Positions 47,309-57,400 of a stretch of 64,000 bases of DNA are shown here, one piece after another; position 1 is the stretch's first letter, and every line of letters starts with the position of its first letter. Source of the stretch: Brevibacterium sp. S22 (lineage in GTDB: Bacteria; Actinomycetota; Actinomycetes; Actinomycetales; Brevibacteriaceae); NCBI RefSeq assembly GCF_004745485.1, contig NZ_RHFG01000007.1:62001-126000 (forward strand). Reading direction: 5' to 3'. The translations under genes were made by a program, and so were the position numbers. Below the pieces are notes generated by a model. The model was not told the origin of the DNA. It saw only the letters and a program-made list of their open reading frames with translations, and ran no database searches.

Positions 47309-48709
47309 ATGACCGATCAGCAGACCACTTCAACAGACCACACCGAGCACGTCGACCTCCTCGTCATCGGCTGGGGCAAGGGCGGCAAGACGCTCGCCGG
47401 CACCATGGCCCGGGCAGGTGAGAAGGTCGCCGTCGTCGAGGAGTCGGAGATGATGATCGGCGGCTCGTGCATCAACATCGCCTGCATCCCCACGAAGATC
47501 CTCGTCCACGACGCTGAGAACAAGCGCGCCGCTGATGACACCGACGAATACTTCGCCAAAGCCGTCAATCGCCGCGACACCCTCACCGGCACGATGCGGA
47601 AGAAGAACTACTCGATGCTCGCCGAGCTCGACTCGGTTCTGCTCGTGAGCGGCCGAGCAGAATTCACCGGCGAACGCGAAGTCCGCGTCACCGGCGGTGC
47701 CGACACCATGACCATCACCGCCGACACCGTCGTCGTCAACACCGGATCGGTCGCGAATATCCCGCCCATCGACGGTGCCGAACTCGGCGGCCGCATCCAC
47801 GACTCCGAGTCACTGCAGCACGTCGACCCGTTCCCCGGCCGCCTCGTCATCGTCGGCGGCGGCTACATCGGCCTTGAGTTCGCCTCGATGTTCGCCCACT
47901 TCGGGTCAAAAGTCACCGTCCTCGACCGCGGGCCGCGTCCGCTGGCGAATGAGGATGACGACGTCGCCGAGGTAGTCGCACAGGCGCTCGCCGATGATGG
48001 AGTCACGATCATCAACAATGCCTCCGTGACCGCAGTCGGCGACGGGTCCGAATCGGCGACCGTCAGCTTCGAGGTCGGAGGAGAGCAGAAGACCATCGAC
48101 GCCGACGCGGTCCTCCTCGCCGTCGGACGCAAGCCCGCCACCGCCGACCTCAACCTCGAGAAAGCCGGCATCGACACCGATGAGCGCGGCTTCATCACCG
48201 TCGACGACCACCTGCGCACCTCGGCCGACAGCGTCTTCGCATTCGGCGACGTCAAAGGCGGACCGATGTTCACCTACATCTCCCTCGACGATAACCGGAT
48301 CCTTGCCGACCAACTCCTCGGCGAGGGCAAACGGTCGACGAAGGACCGCAGTTCCGTGCCGTACACGATGTTCCTCACCCCGCCCGTCGCCCGCGTCGGT
48401 CTGACCGAGAAGGCCGCCCGCGAAGAAGGGTACGAGATCAAGGTCGGCGCGAAGCTCATGGCGGATATCGCCGCCGCACCGCGGGCGAAGATCGAAGGCG
48501 ACCCGCGCGGGATCGTCAAGTTCGTCGTCGACGCGAAGACCGACCACATCCTCGGCGCGGCACTCGTGCACGTGCACTCGCAGGAGGTCATCAACACCGT
48601 GGCCCTAGCGATGCGCCACGACATCACCGCCACCGAACTGCGTGACACGATTTACACCCACCCCTCCGCCACCGAGGCGCTCAACGAGGTGCTCGGCGCC
48701 CTGAAGTAA
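47309..48709 (+). CDS. rclA: RclA-like FAD-dependent disulfide oxidoreductase
   Basis: 466 residues, class I pyridine nucleotide-disulfide reductase. Redox-active Cys54-x4-Cys59 in Gly-Ser-Cys-Ile-Asn-Ile-Ala-Cys-Ile-Pro-Thr-Lys. The order Gly-Lys-Gly-Gly-Lys-Thr-Leu-Ala, Gly-Gly-Gly-Tyr-Ile-Gly-Leu-Glu-Phe-Ala-Ser-Met-Phe, and Phe-Thr-Tyr-Ile-Ser-Leu-Asp-Asp then Gly-Glu-Gly-Lys-Arg-Ser-Thr is that of RclA, the cupric reductase/reactive-chlorine defence enzyme, rather than MerA (no N-terminal or C-terminal Cys pair for mercury). It is expected to protect against hypochlorous acid or copper stress. The rclR regulator and other rcl genes are absent here. ATG 47309. Confidence 0.85.
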   Translation: MTDQQTTSTDHTEHVDLLVIGWGKGGKTLAGTMARAGEKVAVVEESEMMIGGSCINIACIPTKILVHDAENKRAADDTDEYFAKAVNRRDTLTGTMRKKNYSMLAELDSVLLVSGRAEFTGEREVRVTGGADTMTITADTVVVNTGSVANIPPIDGAELGGRIHDSESLQHVDPFPGRLVIVGGGYIGLEFASMFAHFGSKVTVLDRGPRPLANEDDDVAEVVAQALADDGVTIINNASVTAVGDGSESATVSFEVGGEQKTIDADAVLLAVGRKPATADLNLEKAGIDTDERGFITVDDHLRTSADSVFAFGDVKGGPMFTYISLDDNRILADQLLGEGKRSTKDRSSVPYTMFLTPPVARVGLTEKAAREEGYEIKVGAKLMADIAAAPRAKIEGDPRGIVKFVVDAKTDHILGAALVHVHSQEVINTVALAMRHDITATELRDTIYTHPSATEALNEVLGALK

Positions 48710-48725
48710 GGGAGGGCATCGGTGC

Positions 48726-49133
48726 TTAGGCCCCCATCGCTGTACGCAGCACCTCCAGGTCGTGGGCGTCGAGTGCAACGATGCCGCGACGCAGCTGATA
48801 TCCCCAGTTCGGCTGCGCCGTCAGGTTGAGGTCATCCTTGACCCCGGAGAGAGGAACATCGCGAGTCGACGCGTAGTCAGCTTGCCGTCGATACGGTTTG
48901 AAGTCACCCTCATCGGCCTGCCAGATCTCTCCCTCGCTGACGATCGCGAAGGCGACGAAAGCACGCAGGGGCGCCTTGTCTCCTCGTGATTCCGTGGGCG
49001 CGTAATAGATGACGACGTCTCCCGGCTCCATCCGGGCCAGCGGTGCCCGCTTTCCATGATTGATCTGGACGATGCCTAAGTCACGGCCGCGCCGGACATG
49101 ATCCGCCGCAACTACTGCCAACCATGCGCTCAT
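48726..49133 (-). CDS. EVE-domain protein
   Basis: 135 residues, PUA-like EVE fold: Trp-Leu-Ala-Val-Val-Ala-Ala-Asp-His-Val-Arg-Arg-Gly at the start, Gly-Asp-Val-Val-Ile-Tyr-Tyr-Ala-Pro near 38-46, and a Trp-Gly-Tyr-Gln-Leu-Arg-Arg-Gly end. EVE domains bind modified nucleic-acid bases. Stand-alone copies like this one have no assigned role. ATG 49133 follows ggaga. Divergent from a YjbR-like gene. Confidence 0.78.
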   Translation of the reverse strand: MSAWLAVVAADHVRRGRDLGIVQINHGKRAPLARMEPGDVVIYYAPTESRGDKAPLRAFVAFAIVSEGEIWQADEGDFKPYRRQADYASTRDVPLSGVKDDLNLTAQPNWGYQLRRGIVALDAHDLEVLRTAMGA

Positions 49134-49341
49134 CCGATCATCTCCTTCCATCCACACACTCACCATCCACACACTCAGTATGTCGCTCGGCACTGACTCA
49201 GAGAGCGTCACTGACGGGCTCACCGACGACTTTGCCCGTAACCGGCCGACCAGGCCTGCAACCACACGACTCTGCCCCTCGCCGACCGCGGCGGAAGCGC
49301 CAACTGATGACCACCTCGGCGACGGGAACTATCGTAGGAAT

Positions 49342-49737
49342 ATGGCGCATCCGCAGATGTTCGACGATGACGATCCGGTGCTCGAGCGGGTCCGGACAAT
49401 AGCGCTCATCCTGCCCGAGGCGCAGGAGAAGATCTCCCATGGTCGGTCGGCCTTCTTCACCACGAAGGTCTTCGCCTACTACGGAGGGGCAGCCAAGCAC
49501 GTGACCGGTGAGATCGAACAGCACCCGCACGCCGTCCTCGTCCTCCTCGATCCCATGGACGCCGAGGTGGTCCTTGAGCAGCCGGATTCCTTCGTTCCCA
49601 TGTACCTCGGTCCCTCAGGCTGGATCGGCCTCGAGGTCGAAGAGCTGAGTGACGAAGAGCTGCGGGAACTGCTCGTCGATTCATATCGGAACACCGCCTC
49701 GGCGATCTTGGCCCGGCGCCTGCCCGAGGGGGAGTGA
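49342..49737 (+). CDS. MmcQ/YjbR-like protein
   Basis: 131 residues with the CyaY-like YjbR fold: Ala-Leu-Ile-Leu-Pro-Glu-Ala-Gln-Glu near 21-29, His-Gly-Arg-Ser-Ala-Phe-Phe near 33-39, and Tyr-Leu-Gly-Pro-Ser-Gly-Trp-Ile-Gly-Leu near 88-97. Members are presumed DNA-binding or structural and their function is unknown. ATG 49342 is the conserved start; longer starts add residues that overlap the divergent promoter region. Confidence 0.75.
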   Translation: MAHPQMFDDDDPVLERVRTIALILPEAQEKISHGRSAFFTTKVFAYYGGAAKHVTGEIEQHPHAVLVLLDPMDAEVVLEQPDSFVPMYLGPSGWIGLEVEELSDEELRELLVDSYRNTASAILARRLPEGE

Positions 49738-49796
49738 GGCACCACGATGCGGAACTTCACCCCAACACCGACCCGCTGACCAGTAGTGTCGATGGC

Positions 49797-50741
49797 ATGA
49801 GCTCACGCATCGTCATCACCACCGACTACCTTCACCCCGGCGACACCGTCGATTCGATGCTGCGCGAGCACGGCCTCGAACCGGTCTACTCGCCGGCAGG
49901 ACGCGGACGCACAGACGACGAGAAACAGAGCCTCTTCACCGGAGCTATCGGAGCGATCGCGGCCAGTGAGCCGATCACCCGCGAGATGCTTACCGCCGCC
50001 ACCGACCTCAAGGTCATCGCCCGCGCCGGAGTCGGCTACGACAACGTCGACCTCGACGCTGCGGCCGAACTCGGCATCCGAGTCTGCAACACTCCTGAAG
50101 TCAACCATCACGCCGTCGCCGAGATGGCGCTCGCCTTCATGCTCGCCTGTGCGCGTCGCCTCGCGACTGTGCTGAACGGAGTCGCCGACGGCGGCTGGCC
50201 GCGGGAGGCCGGGACCGAACTGCGAGGCAAGACCCTCGGGGTCATCGGCTATGGCCCCAGCGGCCGAGCGATCGCCGCACTCGGCGCCGCCCTCGGTATG
50301 CGCGTGAAGGTCTCCACCGGTCACCCCGACAAGAACCCCGCACCCGGGATCGACTTCGCCGACTTCGACACGACAGTGACGACTGCCGACTACCTCACCC
50401 TCCACTCCCGCGCCGGCAAGGGCGACCCGATCATTGATGCCGAAGTGCTGGCGGTCATGAAGGACACGGCCGTCCTCATCAACACCGCCCGCGGTTCACT
50501 CGTCGACGAATCCGCCCTGGTCGCAGCCCTGCGCTCGGGGCAGATCGCCGGTGCCGGACTCGACGTCCTCGAACGCGAACCCATCACCGAGGACAACCCG
50601 CTGCGCACCATGGACTCCGTCGTCATCACCTCCCACCTCGCCGGTCAGACCGTCGAAGCGCGTGAACGCGCAGGCATCGCCGCAGCTCAGGCTGCCATCG
50701 ATGTCATTGAAGGGCGGGAACCGCGCGGCGTCGTCGTGTGA
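49797..50741 (+). CDS. D-2-hydroxyacid dehydrogenase (phosphoglycerate dehydrogenase-like)
   Basis: 314 residues. NAD loop Gly-Val-Ile-Gly-Tyr-Gly-Pro-Ser-Gly near 147-155, catalytic Arg in Asn-Thr-Ala-Arg-Gly-Ser-Leu-Val-Asp near 234, Glu in Asp-Val-Leu-Glu-Arg-Glu-Pro near 262, and His in Thr-Ser-His-Leu-Ala-Gly-Gln-Thr near 281. It oxidises or reduces a 2-hydroxy acid and lacks the ACT domains of biosynthetic SerA. A TAGTGT hexamer 8 nt before ATG 49797, with no ribosome site, suggests a leaderless message; a frame-open extension to 49734 is therefore not used. Its 3' end overlaps the convergent membrane-protein gene by 38 bp. Confidence 0.85.
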   Translation: MSSRIVITTDYLHPGDTVDSMLREHGLEPVYSPAGRGRTDDEKQSLFTGAIGAIAASEPITREMLTAATDLKVIARAGVGYDNVDLDAAAELGIRVCNTPEVNHHAVAEMALAFMLACARRLATVLNGVADGGWPREAGTELRGKTLGVIGYGPSGRAIAALGAALGMRVKVSTGHPDKNPAPGIDFADFDTTVTTADYLTLHSRAGKGDPIIDAEVLAVMKDTAVLINTARGSLVDESALVAALRSGQIAGAGLDVLEREPITEDNPLRTMDSVVITSHLAGQTVEARERAGIAAAQAAIDVIEGREPRGVVV

Positions 50742-51507
50742 GGAGCGGTTTTACAACGAAGAGCATAACCAGCCCCACCGCCGCCAGAACCAGCCCCGCA
50801 AGAAAACCGTAGAAGGGGAATCCGTGTTCCGTCACGGAGAAGTCCTGACCGGCGACGGTGTCGCCTGAACAGGTCAGGCTCGGCGGCAGATAGTCGGCGG
50901 TGACCGAGAAACCGAGAACTTCATCGCCGCCGATGACATCCGGACAGATCCCGGATCCGCCCGACTTCGACGCGCCGTACCACTGCAGGTACTGGCCGAG
51001 CAGCATCAGCGGAAGCACGAAGACTCCGACCGTGATCAGCACCAGGCCACAGCGACCTGCAGCCCCTTCGGTCAGTGGTGAACGCGAGCCGCGAATCAGC
51101 CGAGACGCCGTGAACGCGAGCAGCACACCGACGAAGGCAACGAGTCCCAACGCCGCGAGCCCGGCCGAAACGACGAACATCGCCGAGGTGGCTCCGGAGT
51201 ATTCGATCATCGTCGAGCTGCCGTCGTTGATCTCGGCCAGGCAGGTATATCCGAATGGAGCGCGATCGACGAGTTCCACCGAGTCCAGATCGGCGCCGAA
51301 GTCGTTGACCAGATCAGAGCAGGCATCGGCCGCACCGTGTGCATGCGCCATCGACGTCGAGATCCACGAGGTCACCCACTGCACGAGGTGGAGAAGCAGA
51401 GCGAACACTAAGCCAACGCACGGCAGCAGAAACGCGATCTGCCAGCGCGATAGTCGCCGGACACAACGAAGGGGCCATCGCGCGGCTGCCCGCACTCTCG
51501 TCTCCAT
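50704..51507 (-). CDS. Four-TM membrane protein of unknown function
   Basis: 267 residues with four predicted TM helices (about 24-46, 105-130, 155-175, 235-258) and two extracytoplasmic loops that each contain two Cys, possibly forming disulfides (Ala-Cys-Ser-Asp..Tyr-Thr-Cys; Gly-Ile-Cys-Pro-Asp..Leu-Thr-Cys). I recognise no family. ATG 51507 (Met-Glu-Thr-Arg) begins a basic N-terminus before TM1; the frame is open to 51672, but that part overlaps the promoter of the divergent reductase. Confidence 0.65.
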   Translation of the reverse strand: METRVRAAARWPLRCVRRLSRWQIAFLLPCVGLVFALLLHLVQWVTSWISTSMAHAHGAADACSDLVNDFGADLDSVELVDRAPFGYTCLAEINDGSSTMIEYSGATSAMFVVSAGLAALGLVAFVGVLLAFTASRLIRGSRSPLTEGAAGRCGLVLITVGVFVLPLMLLGQYLQWYGASKSGGSGICPDVIGGDEVLGFSVTADYLPPSLTCSGDTVAGQDFSVTEHGFPFYGFLAGLVLAAVGLVMLFVVKPLLTRRRRAVPALQ

Positions 51508-51664
51508 ACGCCAACAATAACCCAAGAAAGGTTGTGGAAACCCGCGAGCGTTCGGCGCCGTCCCCGCCATCGCCGCCCCCGCCATCGCCACCCAAGCCAA
51601 CGCCCCACCCAAGCCGACATCACACCCCTGGCCAGCGCCGCCTCGGCGGACATAGGGTGGAACC

Positions 51665-52525
51665 ATGGCCAACTCCTTTGACTACACCACCCCAGCCATC
51701 ATCCCCACCCTCGACCTCAACGACGGGCGCGCGATCCCGCAGCTCGGGCTCGGCATCTACGCGATGAAGGGCGAGGAGGGCATCGACGCGATCGAGTCGG
51801 GCATCGACAACGGCTACACCCTCCTCGACACCGCGGTGAACTACGAGAACGAGCGCGAGGTCGGTCACGCCATCGTCAACACCGGCGCCCCACGCGAGGA
51901 CCTCTTCGTCACCTCGAAGATCCCCGGCCGCCACCACGGCTTCGACGAAGCGATCGCGAGCACCGAGGAATCCCTGACCCGGCTCGGCCTCGACTACCTC
52001 GACCTCCACCTCATCCACTGGCCCAATCCCAGCGTCGGCAAGTACGTCGACACCTGGCGCGGCCTCATCGAACTGCGCGAGCGCGGGCTCGTGAAGTCCA
52101 TCGGCGTCTCGAACTTCACCGAGGCCATGCTCACTGAGCTCATCGACGCAACCGGGGTCACCCCCGCCGTCAACCAGGTCGAGCTCCACCCGTACTTCCC
52201 ACAGGCCGATCTCATCGCCTTCCACCGCTCCATCGGTGTGCAGACCGAGAGCTGGTCCCCGCTCTACCGTGACCAGGGGCTCTTCGACGAAACCCCCATC
52301 GCCGAGGCGGCCGCCGCCCACGATGTCACCCCCGCCCAGGTGGTCCTGCGCTGGCATATCGAGGTCGGGTCCATTCCGATCCCGAAGTCGGCGGACTTCG
52401 AACGCCAGCGCCGCAACGCCGACGTCTTCGAGTTCTCCCTCACCCCCGCCGAGGTGGCCGCGATCTCTGGACTCGAGCGCGGTCGGATGAAGGACCGGGA
52501 CCCGCTCACGCACGAAGAGATGTGA
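51665..52525 (+). CDS. Aldo/keto reductase
   Basis: 286 residues, TIM barrel of the AKR5-like (2,5-diketo-gluconate reductase) type. The catalytic tetrad is complete: Asp55, Tyr60, Lys85 and His118 (Leu-Ile-His-Trp-Pro). NADPH contacts occur in Ile-Pro-Ile-Pro-Lys-Ser-Ala near 238-244. It reduces an aldehyde or ketone; substrate not set by sequence. A TAGGGT hexamer ends 6 nt before ATG 51665, consistent with a leaderless or very short leader. Confidence 0.9.
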   Translation: MANSFDYTTPAIIPTLDLNDGRAIPQLGLGIYAMKGEEGIDAIESGIDNGYTLLDTAVNYENEREVGHAIVNTGAPREDLFVTSKIPGRHHGFDEAIASTEESLTRLGLDYLDLHLIHWPNPSVGKYVDTWRGLIELRERGLVKSIGVSNFTEAMLTELIDATGVTPAVNQVELHPYFPQADLIAFHRSIGVQTESWSPLYRDQGLFDETPIAEAAAAHDVTPAQVVLRWHIEVGSIPIPKSADFERQRRNADVFEFSLTPAEVAAISGLERGRMKDRDPLTHEEM

Positions 52526-52553
52526 GGCGCTTCCCTCGCATCAGTCGGGGCCG

Positions 52554-53504
52554 TTACCCCTGCCGGGCGTCGAAGCGTCGGCGATAGGTCGACGGTGTCG
52601 TGCGGAACTCCTCGGTGAAGCTCTGCCGGAAGGTCACGACGCTGCCGAACCCCGTTTCCGCGGCGATCCGCTCGATCGAGTGATCGGTCGTCTCGAGCAG
52701 TCGGCGCGACTCATCGAGCCGACGCGACCGCACCCAGGCCGCGGGCGTCGTCCCCGTGGCCGAACGGAACGCCCGAACGAAGGTGCGCGTGCTCATGTGC
52801 GCCGCAGTGGCGAGATCGGCAATGGTCAGAGGCTCGCCGAGGTGGTCGAGTGCCCAATCGAGGACCCGTGAGATCGGGTCGTCCCCGGTCTGTGCCGGCA
52901 GCGGCCGCCGGATGTACTGCGCCTGACCGCCGTCCCGGTGCGGGGCGATGACAAGGCTGCGAGCAACCTCATTCGCAACGGCGGCGCCGAGGCGGGACCG
53001 AACCAAGTGGAGGCACGCGTCGAGTCCGGAGGCCGTGCCCGCGGCGGTGAGCACGTCTCCGTCGTCGATGTAGAGCACGCTTTCGTCGACCTGAAGATCG
53101 GGATGCCGTTCGACGAGCCGATCGAAGGCCTTCCAATGGGTGACGGCTTGCCGATTCGTCAGCAGACCCGCATCCGCGACCGGGATCGTCCCCAGGCACA
53201 GCCCCACGATGGTCGACCCCCGCTCATGCTCCGTCACCAGGAGTCGGCGCAGGTCCGGCTCCGCCGGTCGAGCATCCTCATGCCAGGACGGAACGACGAC
53301 GATATCGGCACCATCAGCTGCCTCGGTGCCGGCGAGCCCTGCGATCTCGTAGCCCTCCGCGGTGCGGATCGGATTCCCGTCCGCGGAGAAGACGACGGTC
53401 GACCAGTCTGCAGCGCCGAGGCGGGTAACCTCGTCGAAGACCATCTGTGGAACCGAGAGGTGGAACATCGTGATGCCGTCGAAGGCGAAGATCGCGATGC
53501 GCAT
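52554..53504 (-). CDS. GlxA-type regulator (DJ-1/PfpI-like domain + AraC HTH)
   Basis: 316 residues. Residues about 1-170 are a DJ-1/PfpI-like sensor domain (Arg-Ile-Ala-Ile-Phe-Ala-Phe-Asp-Gly-Ile-Thr-Met-Phe; Gly-Leu-Cys-Leu-Gly-Thr with the nucleophile-elbow Cys). Residues about 210-310 hold two AraC HTHs (Ile-Ala-Asp-Leu-Ala-Thr-Ala-Ala-His-Met-Ser-Thr-Arg-Thr; Ile-Ala-Ala-Glu-Thr-Gly-Phe-Gly). ATG 53504 has aggaagga upstream. It is divergent from an isochorismatase-fold hydrolase, the most likely target. Confidence 0.87.
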   Translation of the reverse strand: MRIAIFAFDGITMFHLSVPQMVFDEVTRLGAADWSTVVFSADGNPIRTAEGYEIAGLAGTEAADGADIVVVPSWHEDARPAEPDLRRLLVTEHERGSTIVGLCLGTIPVADAGLLTNRQAVTHWKAFDRLVERHPDLQVDESVLYIDDGDVLTAAGTASGLDACLHLVRSRLGAAVANEVARSLVIAPHRDGGQAQYIRRPLPAQTGDDPISRVLDWALDHLGEPLTIADLATAAHMSTRTFVRAFRSATGTTPAAWVRSRRLDESRRLLETTDHSIERIAAETGFGSVVTFRQSFTEEFRTTPSTYRRRFDARQG

Positions 53505-53712
53505 GGTGTCCTTCCTGGCGGGCGGCCACTGTGATGGACTGCCGATCACCTGAGTGCTGATCAATCGAGCGCCGACCAAATGTTGGCGTGAATCCATCGT
53601 AATGGTGTCATTGCGCCTATGGTCAAGGTCTGCACGCTCGACGAGAGTGGAGTCATCCGGCACGGTCCGGACCCCAGACACAGTCAGGCAAGACACCCGA
53701 AGGAGACCCGAA

Positions 53713-54348
53713 ATGACCACTAACCGCGCTCTCGTCCTCGTCGACATCCAGCAGGACTACTTCGCCGACAGCCCGCTGGTCATCCAGTACCCGAACCCGC
53801 AGGATTCCCTGACCAACATCACGCAGGCCATCGATGCCGCGACCGCCGCTGACATCCCGGTCGTCGCAGTCCAGCACACCATGGGAAGCGGGGCACCGGT
53901 CTTCGACCCTGACTCGACCGGCTTCGAACTCCACCCCGAGGTGGAGTCTCGGCGCACCGAGTCCTGGAAGTCGCTGGTCAAGGAGAACGGTTCGGTCTAC
54001 GCAGGAACCGACCTGGCAGAGTGGCTGCGTGAACAGGGAATCGACACCGTGACCTTGGTCGGTTTCATGACGAACAACTGCATTCTCGCCTCAGCGGTCG
54101 AAGCCGAAGGCCTCGGGTTCGCCACGGAGGTCCTCGGCGACGCCACCGGAGCGATCAACATTGCCAACGAGGCGGGATTCGCCGATGCGAAGACGGTGCA
54201 TACCACCCTGCTCGCCTTGCTCAACTCGAACTTCGCTGCCGTCGCTGACACCGCCGCCTGGGCGGAGGCCGTCGACTCCGGACAGACCTTGCCGAAGAGC
54301 GACCTCGGCAGTTCCGCCATGGCCGGAGCCGAACGTGCCAGGGCCTGA
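53713..54348 (+). CDS. Isochorismatase-fold cysteine hydrolase
   Basis: 211 residues. Catalytic triad as in nicotinamidase/N-carbamoylsarcosine amidase relatives: Asp11 (Leu-Val-Asp-Ile-Gln), Lys90 (Val-Lys-Glu-Asn-Gly-Ser) and Cys123 in Met-Thr-Asn-Asn-Cys. The cis-peptide region Gly-Phe-Met-Thr is present. It would hydrolyse an amide or imide; substrate unknown. The 208-bp region shared with the divergent GlxA-type regulator gene implies inducible control. ATG 53713 follows aggaga. Confidence 0.87.
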   Translation: MTTNRALVLVDIQQDYFADSPLVIQYPNPQDSLTNITQAIDAATAADIPVVAVQHTMGSGAPVFDPDSTGFELHPEVESRRTESWKSLVKENGSVYAGTDLAEWLREQGIDTVTLVGFMTNNCILASAVEAEGLGFATEVLGDATGAINIANEAGFADAKTVHTTLLALLNSNFAAVADTAAWAEAVDSGQTLPKSDLGSSAMAGAERARA

Positions 54349-54474
54349 GTCTGGTTCCGGCCCCTGAACTCGATACGGAGCGGCCGCTCGGTCGGGGAGG
54401 TCGGATCGATGTGATCGAACCTCCCGGCCGATGCGGATGAAGGCAACGTCAGGGGCAGATGGAAGACTGGTGGC

Positions 54475-57400
54475 ATGGATCGAGCCATGACAATCGTGCC
54501 GAGGGAAGAGCTGAAGAGCCTCGATGACCCCGGCACCTTCGCGCGCGGCAGCGACTATGCGCGGAAGGGCCAGGTGCTGCGCATCGTCTGGCACGAATTC
54601 GACCAGCAGCTCGTCGCCGATGTTGCCGGTTCTGCCGGTCTCTATGAAACCACGATCACCTTCGCCGACTTCGACGATGGCGGGCCCGGCGAGATCGTGG
54701 ACACGGCCTGCAGCTGCCCAGTCAGCTACGACTGCAAACACTGCATCGCCGTGCTCCTCGTCAACAACCAGCAGATGCTCGAACAGCGGACCTCCGCGAT
54801 CATGGGAGCGGACTTTGACCGCGTGCCCGGGGAAGACGAAACCGACCAGGTCTGGGGCGTCGATCCTTCCGACTTCGGAACGATCATCGGTGCCGGGCGA
54901 TCACCGGCCAGGCAGGCCAGGGTGCCGGAGTGGCGACAGCGACTCGACCGCATCATCGAAGTCTCGCGTCGGTCGAATCCGCAGACGGAGACAGTGGCGC
55001 TCGGCTTCGAGCTCCACCGTGCCCCACAGCGCAGCTACTTCAACCGGGGACCGACTCGGCTCAAAGCCGTCGATATCCCCGACGAAACCGATCCGCAGCT
55101 GCACATCCGGCCACTTGTTCCAGGCGCGAAGAACAACTGGATCAAGGGGCAGGCGGGATGGCACTGGTTCACCTCCCGACTCAATGCCTCACGCTTCGAC
55201 GCCGACCAATTCGAATGGTTCTATCGACTGGTCACCCTCGACGACGGCCTCGGCCGGTCCGGCTATCCGCAGTCGTCGGCAACGATCCGACTCGACGACT
55301 TCGACTCACCCTTCCTATGGGAGCTGCTCAGTCAGGCCGCTGACCTCGACATCCCTCTCATCAGCGCCGACAAGCAGATTGCAATCAGGCTGGCTCAGCG
55401 GGCCGAATTCCACTTCGATGTCACGCGCAGCGACGACGACCTTGTGCTGAGAACCGACGTCGCCATCAACGACCAGTCGGTGCCGGCCCACGAGGTGCGG
55501 CCCATCGGACTCGGTGGCGTCTACCACTTGACCATGGTGGGCAAGTCGAAGGCCGCGGTCACGCTTGCGCCGCTGACCGAGCCGATGACCGAGGCACAGC
55601 GCAGTCTTCTGGAAGGTCCCGACGCGACAAGGATCCCCGCACAAGGTCACGACGATTTCGTCGACCGCGTCCTGCCGGCCCTGCGGAAACCGGCTGGTAG
55701 GGGCAGCAGAGCGAGGGGCACCGGCAATCGGAAGAGCACCGACACCGACGACACGAGTAACAGCGTCGGATCCGACGACAGCCGAACAGGCACCGCCGGT
55801 GACCGCGTCATCAGCAGCGACGGTTCGGTTGACCTGCCCGTCGAGAAGTCCCCGCACCTCAACCTTCACATCAGTTACGAGACTCCCGACAAGCCCGGCC
55901 GCGACAAACGAGATCGCAGACAGAACCCCTCCACTCCGACGATGGGTCTGACCTGGTCATGGACCTATTACTCACCCCAGCGGACCTGCCCCCTCGTGCC
56001 CCATCACAGCGAACTGATCGATCCGCAGCGCGGCCGCGACCAGAAGTTCGAACACGCCGTGCTCCGCCGGCTGCGCGCCATCGACCCCGACGCGGCGCGC
56101 ACCGAAACACGCGCCCTGACCGGCATCGACGCCGCCACGTACAGCACCCGTGTGCTGCCTCGAATCCAAGAACTCGACGATGTCGCGGTCACCTTCGCAG
56201 ACAGCGACAACGCCCCCGACTTCCGCGAGCTCGACGCAACCCCGCAGGTCAGTGTGCGCACTTCGGCGACCGACGACTCTGACTGGTTCGACCTCGGCAT
56301 CGACGTCACGGTCGACGGCCACGAGATCCCGTTCGTCGACCTCTTCACCGCACTCGCCCAAGGGCAGTCGCACCTCATCCTCGACGACGGATCGTTCTTC
56401 TCCCTCGAGAACCCCGTCTTCGACCGACTTCGCGAACTCCTCGCCGAGGCGAATGCCCTCGACGGCTTCTCACCGGAGAACCCGCAGATCAGCCGCTACC
56501 AGACCGCCCTGTACGACGAACTCGAGGACCTCGCCGACGACGTTGCCGACGATCCCCGATGGTCCGAACTCATGGACGGACTGAGGAATCTCGATGCCAT
56601 CGCCGAGGTGGCCGTGCCCGGCACCGTGAACGCGCAGCTGCGGCCCTACCAGGTGGAGGGCTTCCGTTGGTTGGCATTCCTCCGGGAACACCACCTCGGC
56701 GGGATCCTCGCCGACGATATGGGCTTGGGCAAGACCCTGCAGACACTCGCCCTCATCGACCACGACCGAAACGAGCGCGAGGCTGAGCGCACGGCCGACC
56801 ACGCGACCGAGCAATCAGCCGAGACGCAGGCTCCGTTCCTCGTCATCGCCCCCACCTCGGTGGTGGCCAATTGGGTGCTCGAGGCCCGGAAATTCACTCC
56901 GCACCTGACCGTGACTGCGGTCGGGGAGACCGCGAAGAAGCGGAAGCGCCCCGTCGCCGAGGCGGTCGCAGGCGCCGATATCGTCGTCACCTCCTATGCG
57001 GTTATGCGTCTCGACATCGACGAATTCGCCGGTCTCGACTGGGCGGGCGTCATCTTCGACGAAGCCCAGTTCATGAAGAACCATCAGGCGAAGACGCACC
57101 GTGCGGCGAGGCGACTCGACGCTCCGTTCCGGTTGGCGATCACGGGTACGCCGATGGAGAACTCGCTCAACGACGTGTGGTCGCTGATCGCGATCACCTC
57201 ACCGGGGCTGTTCCCGAACGCCAAGCGCTTCCGGGAGGACTACGTCCGCCCGATCGAAACGGGCGAAGACCCGGCTCGGATGGATCGGCTGCGGTCGCGG
57301 CTGCGGCCATTCATGCTGCGCCGGAGCAAAGATCTCGTTGCGGCCGACCTGCCGGAGAAGCAGGAGCAGGTGCTCGGGGTCGAACTCGAACCAGGGCACC

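Noticed and set aside
47309..48709. Mercuric reductase
   Set aside because: The redox CxxxxC is shared, but the N-terminal HMA domain and C-terminal Cys pair of MerA are absent and the internal motifs follow RclA. No mer genes are adjacent.
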